From the NCBI GenBank assembly GCA_963711495.1, contig CAVQEK010000009.1:372001-436000 (forward strand): a DNA stretch of 64,000 nt, written 5' to 3'. This stretch comes from CAVQEK01 sp963711495 (lineage in GTDB: Bacteria; Bacteroidota; Bacteroidia; Cytophagales; Cyclobacteriaceae). Positions 1 through 8,994 of the stretch are shown here, one piece after another. The notes below the pieces were generated by a model. That model made no database searches. It saw only the letters and a list, made by a program, of their open reading frames with translations, and was not told the origin of the DNA. The first letter of the stretch is position 1, and every line of letters starts with the position of its first letter. The position numbers were made by a program, and so were the translations under genes.

Positions 1-987
1 ATTGATTTGAAGGAAGTTTTGAAACTGGGGCCAAAGGCCTTGATCATGTTTGGGACGGCGACCCTGGGTGTTATCATAGGAGGTCCACTGGCATTACTGG
101 TGGCTTCAGCCATTTCTCCTTCCACAGTGGGTGGGGTAGGGCCCGATGCCGTATGGAAAGGAATGACGACCATCGCGGGAAGCTGGATTGGGGGCGCAGC
201 CAATCAGGCCGCAATGTACGAGATTTTTAAACCCAGTAATCGCCTGTACGCCATCATGATCACCGTTGACATAGTAGTGGCCAACACCTGGATGGCCTTC
301 TTACTCGTCGGTGCTGGAAAATCCGAACAACTGGATAATTTTTTCAAGGCCGATGCTTCCGCGATTAATCATCTTAAAAACAAAATGCAGGATTTTAGTC
401 AGCGTATAGCCCGAATACCAACGCTTGGCGAATTATTTATGATCCTCGGGGTTGGGTTTGGTGCTACGGGGCTGTCACATTTTTTGGCCAATGGCATTGC
501 ACCGCTGATCAAAAAATGGGCTCCATACCTTGATAACTTTAGTCTTACCTCGGAATTTTTCTGGCTCATTGTACTGGCCACTACCATAGGTTTACTTTTG
601 TCATTTACACGACTAAGGGACCTGGAAGGTGCAGGTGCTTCTAAAATCGGCAGCGTTTTTATTTATATTTTGGTGGCGACTATTGGAATGAAAATGAATA
701 TTCTAAAGGTATTTGATAACCCCGGGCTATTTTTAGTGGGCGGCTTGTGGATTTTGATCCATGTGTCTTTGTTGTTGTTGATCGCAAAAATAATCAAAGC
801 GCCATTCTTTTTTGTAGCAGTGGGGAGCCAGGCCAATATAGGTGGCGCTGCCAGTGCGCCTATAGTTGCTGCCGCTTTTCATCCGTCATTAGCCCCGGTA
901 GGGGTATTGCTGGCCGTTTTAGGGTATTCGCTGGGAACATACGGCGCCTGGATTTGCGGCATTTTGATGCAATACGTTGCCAAATAA
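1..987 (+). CDS. DUF819 family integral membrane protein (5' end outside window)
   Basis: The reading frame is open from the first base of the window, so the true start lies upstream and only the C-terminal part (about 328 residues) is present. Many hydrophobic segments alternate with short loops, and the GSWIGGAANQAA stretch near residue 60 and the glycine-rich GSQANIGGAASAP stretch near the C-terminus are typical of DUF819 (YjcL-like) proteins, which are predicted multi-pass transporters of unknown substrate. It ends at a TAA at 985-987 and converges on the ferritin gene. An apparent TTG start at base 7 is an artefact of the window edge. The family assignment is good; no function is claimed. 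Confidence 0.85.
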   Translation: MDLKEVLKLGPKALIMFGTATLGVIIGGPLALLVASAISPSTVGGVGPDAVWKGMTTIAGSWIGGAANQAAMYEIFKPSNRLYAIMITVDIVVANTWMAFLLVGAGKSEQLDNFFKADASAINHLKNKMQDFSQRIARIPTLGELFMILGVGFGATGLSHFLANGIAPLIKKWAPYLDNFSLTSEFFWLIVLATTIGLLLSFTRLRDLEGAGASKIGSVFIYILVATIGMKMNILKVFDNPGLFLVGGLWILIHVSLLLLIAKIIKAPFFFVAVGSQANIGGAASAPIVAAAFHPSLAPVGVLLAVLGYSLGTYGAWICGILMQYVAK

Positions 988-1012
988 AAATGCCACCTTG
1001 TGAGTGACATTT
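988..1012. terminator. Weak bidirectional hairpin between convergent genes
   Basis: An imperfect inverted repeat (AAATGCCAC at 988-996, GTGACATTT at 1004-1012, one mismatch) lies between the convergent DUF819 and ferritin genes. The U tract is poor on both strands, so this is only a possible terminator. Confidence 0.35.
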
Positions 1013-1037
1013 CAAGCTGAATTAATGGTATAATTTT

Positions 1038-1595
1038 TTATGTATTCATCATAGAACCAGCGGAGGAGCTATGGATACTGGTTTCCAACTTGCCTATTTC
1101 CTGGTCAATTGTCCAAAGGCCAATGCCTTCTTCACCAATAATTTTAAACAGATCGAGGATCCTTCGGGCCATGGTTTCCTCTTCCCGCTGTTCTGTTACA
1201 TACCACTGGAGAAAATTGAATGTGGTGAAGTCCTTTATGCCGAAGCAGTGATCGACCAGATTATGAATGGATTTAGTAACTGCAATTTCATGTTCCAGGA
1301 TCTTTTCGAAGATGCCCCTCAAAGTCTTGTATAGATGTTTGATGCCCTTTATTTCAGGTTGTAAGGCGTGGCCGCCGGCTTCATTGACATAGTGGAATAG
1401 CTTGAGCATATGCATCTTTTCTTCCTCGGAATGATGGTATAGAAATCGCGCAGAGTTTTCGTATCCATTCACTTCACTCCATGATGCCATGGCGAGATAA
1501 AGTGCTGATGAAAAACCTTCCATAGCAATCTGCTTGTTTAACAGATCTTCTGTTTCTTTGATCAGGGATTTTTGTTTGGTAATTACGTCTTTCAT
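1038..1595 (-). CDS. Ferritin (FtnA-like iron storage protein)
   Basis: This is a 185-residue four-helix ferritin-like protein that oxidises Fe(II) and stores it as a mineral core in the cytoplasm. The di-iron ligand pattern is visible: E26 in helix A, E59 with H62 (EEEKMH) in helix B, E103 in helix C and E135-Q136 with E138-E140 in the WYVTEQREEE segment, which is very typical of bacterial non-haem ferritins. There are no haem-ligand features pointing to bacterioferritin. The length is slightly above the usual 165 to 175 residues because of a serine-rich tail. It is a single-gene unit, and a perfect 7+2+7 dyad lies about 100 bases upstream. Confidence 0.93.
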   Translation of the reverse strand: MKDVITKQKSLIKETEDLLNKQIAMEGFSSALYLAMASWSEVNGYENSARFLYHHSEEEKMHMLKLFHYVNEAGGHALQPEIKGIKHLYKTLRGIFEKILEHEIAVTKSIHNLVDHCFGIKDFTTFNFLQWYVTEQREEETMARRILDLFKIIGEEGIGLWTIDQEIGKLETSIHSSSAGSMMNT

Positions 1596-1697
1596 GGTAT
1601 TATTTCTGGTTTGTGTGTATTCCTAAAAACGGGTCAGGAGACTTGAAGTTAATAAAGACCAGTATATTCCAACAACAGAATGTATATAATTTTAAAA

Positions 1698-1713
1698 ATA
1701 CCAGACCTGGTAT
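1698..1713. promoter_or_regulatory. Perfect dyad upstream of ferritin (candidate operator)
   Basis: ATACCAG and CTGGTAT flank a 2-base centre, giving a perfect 7-bp inverted repeat too tight to form a hairpin, as expected for a dimeric regulator site. It lies 103 bases upstream of the ferritin start. The regulator is unknown; an iron or redox regulator is only a guess from the gene's role. Confidence 0.4.
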
Positions 1714-1866
1714 CGACAATCCGAACAGAAATAAACATTTGTTTATCGAGGTAACACTGTAAACAATCCTTTTTATTCAATATTCAATTTTGGGTAGGAG
1801 AAGACGATCTGATGATAGTATATCCTGACTGAAAAAGAATTGCAAATACTTCGTTCATTGAGGGCA

Positions 1867-3456
1867 TTACTCGATGGGTGATTTTTCAAAATCTGTCGGA
1901 TTGACCCACCCGGCATGCATCTTTTCTCCTGCCATGTATCGCTCATAAAAATTCCTTGAAGCCGCTTCGCTATATTCATATTCATCAAAAATATGACCGT
2001 TTCCAAACATGCGCGGGTCGCCTTGTTCTTCCAGTTCGTTGATCATCTGGTTTTTAAGGTTATTTTTAATACCCAGATATTCGGGATCAAGGATTAGATT
2101 GTTCATGCAGGCGGGATCCTCACTGATCCTGTAAAGTTCCTCATCTGCGCGTTTACCAAATGACCATTGCCAGTAAACTGAATTCCCGTCATTATTTCTT
2201 CGGTCATTGAGGATAACGGTTTTCGTTGGACTGCCATCACAATTGAGATACCCGGTTTCAGGATTGCCCGCTGGCCAGCGATCCGGTTCAAAATTTCTGA
2301 TGTATAAATAGCCGTTTTTGATGATCCCTCGTATGGGATAACCCCAATCGTGAGGTCTGCCCACATCATGGCGTTCCTTTCCGATCAAAGCATGATCGCG
2401 GAAAGGAGCGTTGATTACATTTTTATCAGCATCGAAAATGGGGATCAGGCTGCTGCCCTGAATGGGTTGCATACCGGATTCATCCTGTTTTACACCAGCC
2501 AATTCCAGAAACGTTGGAGCAAAATCTATAAAATTTACAAATTCATTGACCGATCTCCCTGAATTTTTAATCCCTTTTTTCCACATGATGGCTAATGGCA
2601 GATGATTGGAATATTCATATTCCTGACCTTTCACCCGTGGAAAAGGCATGCCATTATCAGCCGTTACGACTACCACGGTATTATCCAGTTCGCCGGCGCT
2701 GTCCAGCATCTGTAGCATTTTAGTTACATGAGAATCAAAATATTCCAGTTCATAGGCATAATCCAGCATATCGGTACGAACTGAGTCATTGTCGGGCCAG
2801 AAAGCAGGTACATGGTCAATGTCTGTAATACGCATACCGCCTTTATGAATGCCTGCGCCATATTCATAAGCCCGGTGTGGCTCGGTTGAACCATACCAAA
2901 AACAGAATGGATGATCTGCTGGTTTAGACTGTAAAAATTTTTTGAAATTGGCTGAATAATCTATTTTATTAATGAATTTGGTCGGTGGATTGGTTTTGAT
3001 ATCATCGAAAGGTGTGCCGGCGGGTTGCCGCTTTTTCCCGTTAATTTTACCGGGATCACCTGGAGCCCAACCTTTGGCTGTATAACCCACAAAATATCCA
3101 TTTTCTTCAAGGACCTCTGCATACGTTTTGAATTTGGCAGGAAAGTAAGCCACGTGATTGGCGGCTGCTTCCAGTTGCCATGAATTACGTCCGGTAAGTA
3201 TACAGGAGCGTGATGGGGCGCATTTGGCGTTAGGTGTGTAGGCATTATTGAATAACAGTCCTTCCTGCGATATCCGGTCGAATGCTGGCGTATGGATCCA
3301 TGAACAACCGTAGGCACTCATAAAAGGGTATGAGGCATCGTCTGCAATGCAAAACAAAATATTGGGTTTCTTGTCAATAACTTTTTTCTGACAACCGGAC
3401 ATTAATATTAAAAGCGTGCCAAGTGCTAAAAAAAACTGCAGTGTAGTTGATCGCAT
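1867..3456 (-). CDS. Lipoprotein sulfatase (heparan N-sulfatase-like)
   Basis: This 529-residue protein is a type I sulfatase that would remove sulfate esters or sulfamates from carbohydrates in the periplasm or on the cell surface. It begins with a lipoprotein signal peptide ending in the lipobox LMSGC (C22). The metal-binding ADD motif is at residues 38-40 and the formylglycine site C-A-P-S-R is at 79-83, with the cysteine that an anaerobic or FGE-type maturase would convert. A second metal site is suggested by TADNGMPFPR in the middle of the protein. The sequence resembles the SGSH/S1_8-type group, but the substrate cannot be told from sequence. No sulfatase maturase gene lies in the window. 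It appears to be transcribed alone. Confidence 0.9.
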   Translation of the reverse strand: MRSTTLQFFLALGTLLILMSGCQKKVIDKKPNILFCIADDASYPFMSAYGCSWIHTPAFDRISQEGLLFNNAYTPNAKCAPSRSCILTGRNSWQLEAAANHVAYFPAKFKTYAEVLEENGYFVGYTAKGWAPGDPGKINGKKRQPAGTPFDDIKTNPPTKFINKIDYSANFKKFLQSKPADHPFCFWYGSTEPHRAYEYGAGIHKGGMRITDIDHVPAFWPDNDSVRTDMLDYAYELEYFDSHVTKMLQMLDSAGELDNTVVVVTADNGMPFPRVKGQEYEYSNHLPLAIMWKKGIKNSGRSVNEFVNFIDFAPTFLELAGVKQDESGMQPIQGSSLIPIFDADKNVINAPFRDHALIGKERHDVGRPHDWGYPIRGIIKNGYLYIRNFEPDRWPAGNPETGYLNCDGSPTKTVILNDRRNNDGNSVYWQWSFGKRADEELYRISEDPACMNNLILDPEYLGIKNNLKNQMINELEEQGDPRMFGNGHIFDEYEYSEAASRNFYERYMAGEKMHAGWVNPTDFEKSPIE

Positions 3457-3622
3457 ATCGAAAAGTTTTATGCATTTATCTCAGAGGTCACAATTTGTAA
3501 ATTTAAAAATTAATATGGAATTGATCTTAAACTGTTGGCGGTTTGGAAATGTGTAATAAATACGCAGGCCAATAATGTCAGCAGGTAATTTAAATGATGA
3601 GCAATTATGACAAGTGCGGCAA

Positions 3623-3652
3623 CAAAAAAAAGGCCCGGTAACCAGCCGGGCC
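3623..3652 (-). terminator. Rho-independent terminator after the 3674-4546 lipoprotein gene
   Basis: A 7-bp GC-only stem (GGCCCGG at 3632-3638 pairing with CCGGGCC at 3646-3652) is followed on the minus strand by a run of at least eight T residues (complement of 3623-3631). It sits just past the stop codon of the lipoprotein gene. A shorter U tract on the other strand could also serve plus-strand transcripts. Confidence 0.85.
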
Positions 3653-3673
3653 AAAAAATAAATGCATGACACT

Positions 3674-4546
3674 TTACTTAGACAGGTCACTCAAAGTATA
3701 TGAATTTGAATTATCGCCAATAGTTACCATGAAATTAGTATCACAATCACCGCTTCCATAATCCACGTATATTGCCGGAGCATTGGGGTGGTCGGTCAGC
3801 GTTATGGTCTTTTTGCCTTGTGCCGGAAAATAGATGGTATTGGACTGGCGGCATTCTGATTTAAACAGAACCGGTTCAGTAATGACCGATGAGTACGCCA
3901 CGCCTTCGGCAGTAACTCCATTGGCAGAACCTTCCACTTCTAGCTGAATGTCATTCAGATCTGATCCAAAATGCCACTTTGTGGTGCGATTAACTTCCCT
4001 GGTGGCAAAAGCATCATTGGACCAGGTGATCTTTCCGCCGGTAATTACATCCTGGAATGTCAGCACACTGTTTTCCAAACCAAGATTGGTAAGTTCCCTT
4101 GTTCCTGCCACCTTTATTCCATCAACAGAAAAATTATCCAGGGTTGTGGTGATCTTTGTTCCTTGCACAAGCCAGTTTCCGGTATATTCCACCACCACAA
4201 TTCCGGTCCGCAATTTACCATCGGGGCCTTCACAACCGGTTTCGCCAAAATCGATGGTTAGTTTTCCGCTTGGTTTATTATTCACAAAGGTGATGCTGGC
4301 ACAAGCGAGTTCTGTGTTTTCAGCTATACGACCTCCGTTGTTCGAAGCGTAATTCAAACCGGCTTCTGTGATGGATTCCACCACATCAAAAGTATTCTCG
4401 ATGGTTTCTTCCGTGGTGAATGCATCATTGGATTGGTTGTCAAATGCGGCATTGTTTTCATTATCCTTATTGCATCCGAAAAATGTCAGAAAAGCGGCAA
4501 CAGCTATGGACAATGACCATTTTGCATAAAAAATTTTCCCTCTCAT
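3674..4546 (-). CDS. Hypothetical lipoprotein
   Basis: This 290-residue protein has a signal peptide and a lipobox-like FFGC, with the cysteine at residue 25, followed by a short Asn/Asp-rich linker typical of Bacteroidota surface lipoproteins. The rest is rich in beta-forming residues and contains several cysteines (near CASITF, GETGCEGPDG, KSECRQ and SGDCDT) that may form disulfides outside the cytoplasm. I do not recognise a named family. The start is well supported by an AAGGAG sequence about seven bases before the ATG, one of the few clear Shine-Dalgarno sites in the window. It is followed by a strong terminator and seems monocistronic. Confidence 0.8.
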   Translation of the reverse strand: MRGKIFYAKWSLSIAVAAFLTFFGCNKDNENNAAFDNQSNDAFTTEETIENTFDVVESITEAGLNYASNNGGRIAENTELACASITFVNNKPSGKLTIDFGETGCEGPDGKLRTGIVVVEYTGNWLVQGTKITTTLDNFSVDGIKVAGTRELTNLGLENSVLTFQDVITGGKITWSNDAFATREVNRTTKWHFGSDLNDIQLEVEGSANGVTAEGVAYSSVITEPVLFKSECRQSNTIYFPAQGKKTITLTDHPNAPAIYVDYGSGDCDTNFMVTIGDNSNSYTLSDLSK

Positions 4547-4998
4547 GTTCGCTCCTTATTATTGGTTTGTTGAAAAATGCTTTCCCATAAATACGGGTGT
4601 GGAGAAGTGGGTAACTGAAAATCGGATGCGGTTATGATTGGTTCTGTACCTGTGTAAGATTCAGGATTGAAAGACAGTTAGTGCCATTAAATTTGTAAGG
4701 ATTTGTTGATCAATTTATGTGACATTGCAAGATCTGAAAGACCTGGTTACAGCTATTGATTTGTTATGAGCGTGGAGGCTGCAATGGATGTTTTCACTTA
4801 AAGTTCTTTGAAGTGTTCTTTAATTTCTATTTGAAATTCATTGATATTGTCAAGATATATCGGAAATGTAAACTGATCAACTAGATTTTGTGGGCAGATA
4901 AAGATCTGAATCTTTTGATTTTTGGTCCCAATTCATCCACAGGAACAATTTTTTTTCTTATGTTGTGGAAGATAGACAATGCATAAAAAATTAATTCA
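4547..4998. other. Intergenic region with promoter and long leader of the SLC12-like gene
   Basis: This 452-base stretch separates divergent genes. It contains a promoter at 4667-4695 (listed separately) and then about 300 bases of leader. A short complementary pair (CCACA and TGTGG at about 4936-4969) flanks a T-rich loop. No convincing gene was found. Confidence 0.5.
4667..4695 (+). promoter_or_regulatory. Bacteroidota-type promoter for the SLC12-like transporter
   Basis: A TTG at 4667-4669 is followed after 18 bases by TAAATTTG (4688-4695), an exact match to TAnnTTTG. Transcription would start near 4702, giving a leader of about 297 bases before the translation start. Confidence 0.55.
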
Positions 4999-5002
4999 TT
5001 GA
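4979..5002 (+). promoter_or_regulatory. Seven-codon leader ORF overlapping the TTG start of the transporter
   Basis: An ATG at 4979 opens a seven-codon frame (MHKKLIH) whose TGA stop at 5000-5002 overlaps the TTG start at 4999-5001 in the sequence TTGA. This is the arrangement seen in translational coupling. It may be chance, since the frame is so short. Confidence 0.3.
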
Positions 5003-7227
5003 ATAAATTACGTATTTCCAAGAAAAATTTCGGGACAGCCCCCGTATTTCTTACAGCCATTTCCACCATCCTTGGGGCTATCATGTTTTTGCGATTTGGC
5101 TATGCCGTGGGGAGTGTCAGTTTTTACGGGACCATACTTATCATCATCATTGGCCATATGGTAACCATACCAACAGCCATGGCCATTGCGGAGATTGCCA
5201 CCAATCAAAAAGTGGAAGGTGGAGGTGAATATTATATTATTTCCAGGTCTTTCGGAATTAATATCGGCGCTTCCATTGGCACAGCACTCTATTTATCCCA
5301 GGCCATCAGTGTTGCTTTTTATATCATTGCTTTTGCCGAATCATTCAGGCCGATCTTTGATTTTCTCAATCACCAATATGGATGGAATATCACCGATATG
5401 CGTATTGTAAGTGTACCGGCTGTTCTTGGGCTTATTATTTTGATGCTAACTAAAGGCACCAATATAGGTGTAAAAGCGCTCTATGTGGTAATCGCCATTT
5501 TAGCGATTTCACTGATCATGTTCTTTGCAGGCGATACCGGTTATGCCACGCAGAGTTCATATCATTACATTAATAAAACCGTTTCGAATCCGGATAATTT
5601 TTTCTATGTATTCGCCATTGTTTTTCCTGCGTTCACCGGAATGACTGCTGGAGTAGGCCTATCTGGCGACCTTAAAAATCCCAAAAAATCTATCCCCATC
5701 GGTACCCTTTCCGCCACCATAGTTGGCATGGTCATTTATTTCTTCGTCACTTTTAAACTGGCCGTATCCGCGAGTTCCGACGACCTGGTCAACGATCAGT
5801 TGATCATGAGTAAGATTGCCGTTTGGGGGCCTATCATTCCAATTGGTTTAGCATGCGCCACAGTGTCTTCAGCACTTGGTTCTATAATGGTGGCCCCGCG
5901 CACATTACAGGCACTGGCTGGCGATGATGTTTTTCAGGTGAAGAAGGTGAATGATTATCTAAAGAAAAGTAAACTGGAATCAGCAGAGCCATTCAATGCT
6001 ACGATAGTTACCAGCGTCATTGCACTATTATTTGTTATGATGGGCGATGTCAACGTGGTTGCAAAAATCATCTCTATGTTTTTTATGGTCACATATGGAT
6101 CCATCTGCAGCATTTCGTTTTTACAACACTTTGCCGGAGATCCCAGCTATAGGCCGGCATTTCGTTCGCGATGGTACATTTCTTTGCTAGGCGCCCTCGC
6201 CTGCATTTACCTGATGTTCAAAATGAATACCACCTATGCATTTATATCAATTGGGGTCATGACTTTATTGTATATTGTCATTACCAACCAGAGCACAAAA
6301 AGTCAGGGATTAGCAAAGATCTTTCAGGGCGTGATTTTTCAGTTGAGCAGGAAAATACAGATCTTTTTACAAACCACGGAGAAAGAAGACGCTGAAGACT
6401 GGCGACCGTCTTTGATCTGTATTTCAGAAATTTTCTTTAAAAGACCTTCCGCTTTTAATATGGTGCGTTGGATCAGTCATAAATATGGGTTTGGCACTTA
6501 TTTGCATTATATCAAAGGGTATGTTTCAAAGGAAACCATTGAAAATTCTGATAATGATTTTGAAGAGATTTTGAAATTGAGCAGTGATACCAACAGCAAT
6601 GTGTACATCGATACCATGATCTCTCCTTCCTATACCAGTGCTATTGCCCAGGCTATGCAAATGCCCAGTGTCTCTGGCAAAGAGATCAACACCATCCTTT
6701 TCGAATATTACAAAGATGACGACGAAGATCACCTCAAGATCATTATAGATAATTTTGCCTTGGTGAAAGTGGCAAATTTTGACGTATGTATACTCGCTAC
6801 CTCAGAGCGGGATTTTGGATTCAAGAGAAAGATCGACATTTGGATTACCCAGAATGATTATGAGAACAGTACACTGATGATATTGTTGGGTTACGTGCTA
6901 CTGGGGCATCCGGAATGGCGTCATGCCCAGATCAATATATTGGCTATTTTTCCATCGGAAGATATTGAAAAAGAAAAAGACAAACTAACCGGTCTGATTC
7001 GCGAAGGAAGGTTGCCCATCTCAGCCAATAATATCGAATTGATCCAGAAAGACCATAAGGTGAATGTCAAAGATATCATCAATGAGAAATCTAAAAATGC
7101 CGACCTCACCATCATAGGTTTCCGTTCGGAAATGTTGAAACAATATGAAGAAGAATTGTTCAGAGGCTACGATGAAATTGGTAATATTTTGTTCATCAAT
7201 GCTTCAAAATCCAAATTGATTCTGTAA
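4999..7227 (+). CDS. SLC12-like APC-superfamily amino acid or cation-chloride transporter
   Basis: This 742-residue protein has about twelve membrane segments in residues 15-460, followed by a soluble C-terminal domain of about 270 residues. The beginning (GTAPVFLTAISTILGAIMFLRFGYAVG) matches the first helix of SLC12-type cation-chloride cotransporters and related bacterial permeases, and the soluble part ends with a fold-like ADLTIIGFRS segment seen in that family's tail. It probably moves amino acids or ions across the inner membrane; the substrate cannot be assigned. The only in-frame start before the conserved first helix is a TTG, because a TAA lies five codons upstream. It is transcribed alone. 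Confidence 0.8.
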   Translation: MNKLRISKKNFGTAPVFLTAISTILGAIMFLRFGYAVGSVSFYGTILIIIIGHMVTIPTAMAIAEIATNQKVEGGGEYYIISRSFGINIGASIGTALYLSQAISVAFYIIAFAESFRPIFDFLNHQYGWNITDMRIVSVPAVLGLIILMLTKGTNIGVKALYVVIAILAISLIMFFAGDTGYATQSSYHYINKTVSNPDNFFYVFAIVFPAFTGMTAGVGLSGDLKNPKKSIPIGTLSATIVGMVIYFFVTFKLAVSASSDDLVNDQLIMSKIAVWGPIIPIGLACATVSSALGSIMVAPRTLQALAGDDVFQVKKVNDYLKKSKLESAEPFNATIVTSVIALLFVMMGDVNVVAKIISMFFMVTYGSICSISFLQHFAGDPSYRPAFRSRWYISLLGALACIYLMFKMNTTYAFISIGVMTLLYIVITNQSTKSQGLAKIFQGVIFQLSRKIQIFLQTTEKEDAEDWRPSLICISEIFFKRPSAFNMVRWISHKYGFGTYLHYIKGYVSKETIENSDNDFEEILKLSSDTNSNVYIDTMISPSYTSAIAQAMQMPSVSGKEINTILFEYYKDDDEDHLKIIIDNFALVKVANFDVCILATSERDFGFKRKIDIWITQNDYENSTLMILLGYVLLGHPEWRHAQINILAIFPSEDIEKEKDKLTGLIREGRLPISANNIELIQKDHKVNVKDIINEKSKNADLTIIGFRSEMLKQYEEELFRGYDEIGNILFINASKSKLIL

Positions 7228-7888
7228 TAAAATGATACATTTCGCTGGAAAAATCAATAAAATTTTTTACATTACTCTGAAAAATGTTCGTCAATACCTA
7301 AAAGTATTATAGAGTTGCTCACCCAGAACATTTTGATTTAGGTTAAAATTTGTAAACCACATTGAACGATTGATACTCCTGTTGGATGGATTTACGAATT
7401 AATAATTTGATTTATAGAATTTTATAAATGTAATGTATGTTAAAACGTAAAGAACGCCAGTTACTCCTTTTATTTCTGATTACTGTATGTTAGAAGGCTT
7501 ATTTCTGAATGGCTGGTATTTCGTCGTTTTACCTTTGATAAGGCCCACTGTTTAACTTTGTTAGAACAGGCATTTAAAATGATCGTTTTCATCAATTTTT
7601 AAAATTTATTAATTTGACTAAAACCTTTACGAACTAATAATCGAATAATAATCTATCAATGTGGCTTTATAGAGGAGACATTCGCGTTTTACCCAAGTGC
7701 AGAATGACTCTTCTGAAACTTCCCTTTGGTTTATCATTTAAGTAGATCTGAAGCCACATGCTTCAATGAACACCTGTTCTCTGGTATCATTTTAGAATAT
7801 CGGAGAGAACTATTTCAATCAGATCAACACGTTGATTCTTGATATGAATGCATTCCGATAAAATGGATACATTAATTAGGGAAATCAA
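7228..7888. other. Long A+T-rich intergenic region
   Basis: These 661 bases contain no ORF I can support. Exact TAnnTTTG boxes occur (for example TACCTTTG and TAACTTTG near 7530-7565) but without a well-spaced TTG. A distant TATCGGA/TCCGATA pair (7798-7804, 7854-7860) precedes the small heat-shock gene. Confidence 0.5.
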
Positions 7889-8401
7889 ATGAACGAAAAT
7901 AAAGACAAGCATGAAAAAAAGATTGTTCCAGTGAACAATCAATCAGACAAGAATGAATATAAATCGCTAAAGGGACAAGGCGCTGAAGAACCTGTTTTGG
8001 ATTTTGCCTTGAAGATTCATCAGTTAAAAGATGGATTAATTGTGCATATACCAATTTCTGATGTGCGAACCCGCGACATCAGCGTGTATGCCAAGGGTCA
8101 TGAACTGACGATCAGTGGAACCCAAAGAATTAAAAATATGATAGCCAATTCAAATTTTGTAGAATATAGCTATCAGCATTTTTTCAAAACATATACTTTG
8201 CCTTTTTCGACTGATGGATATGTGATGAGACATTATTATAAATCAGGTGAAATACGGATAACATTTATTGTAAGTCATGCTGTATTAAATTATATCCAGA
8301 CCGAACAAAACCGCATTGCGGATCATAGAAAAAATGGATTGTTGGTTCAGATTTTTGGTGGATTGAAGAAATCCGGGACGTCGTGGAAATCTAAAGGTTG
8401 A
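7889..8401 (+). CDS. Hsp20/alpha-crystallin-type small heat-shock protein, divergent
   Basis: This 170-residue protein has a charged, probably disordered N-terminus (residues 1-40), then an alpha-crystallin-like beta sandwich at about 45-145: DGLIVHIPISDV, the VYAKGHELTISGTQR strand pair, and the FFKTYTLPFSTDG segment, which is the usual ..F.R.F.LP signature with changes. The GEIRITF stretch stands where NGVL normally is. A canonical C-terminal I-x-I motif is not clear. It would act as an ATP-independent holdase in the cytoplasm. It lies 0.6 kb upstream of the groES remnant and groEL on the same strand, which fits a stress-response island. The family call is likely but the sequence is divergent. 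Confidence 0.75.
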   Translation: MNENKDKHEKKIVPVNNQSDKNEYKSLKGQGAEEPVLDFALKIHQLKDGLIVHIPISDVRTRDISVYAKGHELTISGTQRIKNMIANSNFVEYSYQHFFKTYTLPFSTDGYVMRHYYKSGEIRITFIVSHAVLNYIQTEQNRIADHRKNGLLVQIFGGLKKSGTSWKSKG

Positions 8402-8938
8402 ATCAATTGATGCAGGCTTTTAATGCAGTTTGCAAAGGACATATTTTAAACCGGTGTTGATTGGTTTAGTAGCCGTAAAAGAAGAAGGTTTGAATTTTGG
8501 CGGAATAAGTATTTTATTTTCCACCAATGCATTGATGGTGGTCATATATTTCACAGTTGTTTTGACAATCAATAAATTGTTTAGCGAAACACTTTCATTG
8601 TACAATTTGAGAATTGTCTTAAAACCATGAGATTAATAAAATTGGCTCACGAGTGGTACTGCAATTGACAATCTTATCAAGGTCGAAATAGGGTGCAATA
8701 AAACTAGAAATGCAATCACTAAATCAGCCCTCATTGAAGATATTTACTTAAGCCTCACTTGGACTAATTTTCTGAATTTACTCAACACAGGCTTTGGACG
8801 ACGATGTAGTCCTTTTTTTGATTACGCATATACGCTGTCAATTTTGTCATCAACTGACATTATTTGGGGTGATCTGAATATTCAGCGGGCTATTGATTAA
8901 CGATGATTTATGCCAATTTGACAGCATGATATGAAAGT
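8402..8938. other. Intergenic region upstream of the groES remnant
   Basis: This stretch has two overlapping short frames on opposite strands (8430-8630 plus, 8420-8605 minus) that match nothing I know. GCTGTCAA at 8834-8841 is the inverted partner of TTGACAGC at 8918-8925 in the groE promoter. Otherwise nothing was seen. Confidence 0.45.
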
Positions 8939-8951
8939 TAAATTTGGCATA
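8909..8951 (+). promoter_or_regulatory. groE promoter nested in an inverted repeat
   Basis: TTG at 8918-8920 and TAAATTTG at 8939-8946 (exact TAnnTTTG) are 18 bases apart, a good Bacteroidota promoter, with a start near 8952. An 8-bp perfect inverted repeat, TATGCCAA at 8909-8916 and TTGGCATA at 8944-8951, brackets both elements, so a dimeric regulator bound here would block them. The TTG is also part of TTGACAGC, repeated inversely at 8834-8841. No CIRCE element (TTAGCACTC inverted repeat) was found. Confidence 0.6.
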
Positions 8952-8994
8952 TAAATAGATAGGTCGATTTCTTCGATCTAAATTTTTGATAGGC

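Noticed and set aside
3481..3690. A 69-codon minus-strand frame after the lipoprotein gene
   Set aside because: It spans the terminator and has no family match or start context.
8430..8630. Short frames on both strands between the Hsp20 gene and groES
   Set aside because: They overlap each other, lack a start context, and match no family; coding is not supported.
8944..8960. A sigma-54 promoter (GG-N10-GA near TTGGCATATAAATAGAT)
   Set aside because: The -12 element would need GC but reads GA, and an exact TAnnTTTG promoter overlaps the same bases.
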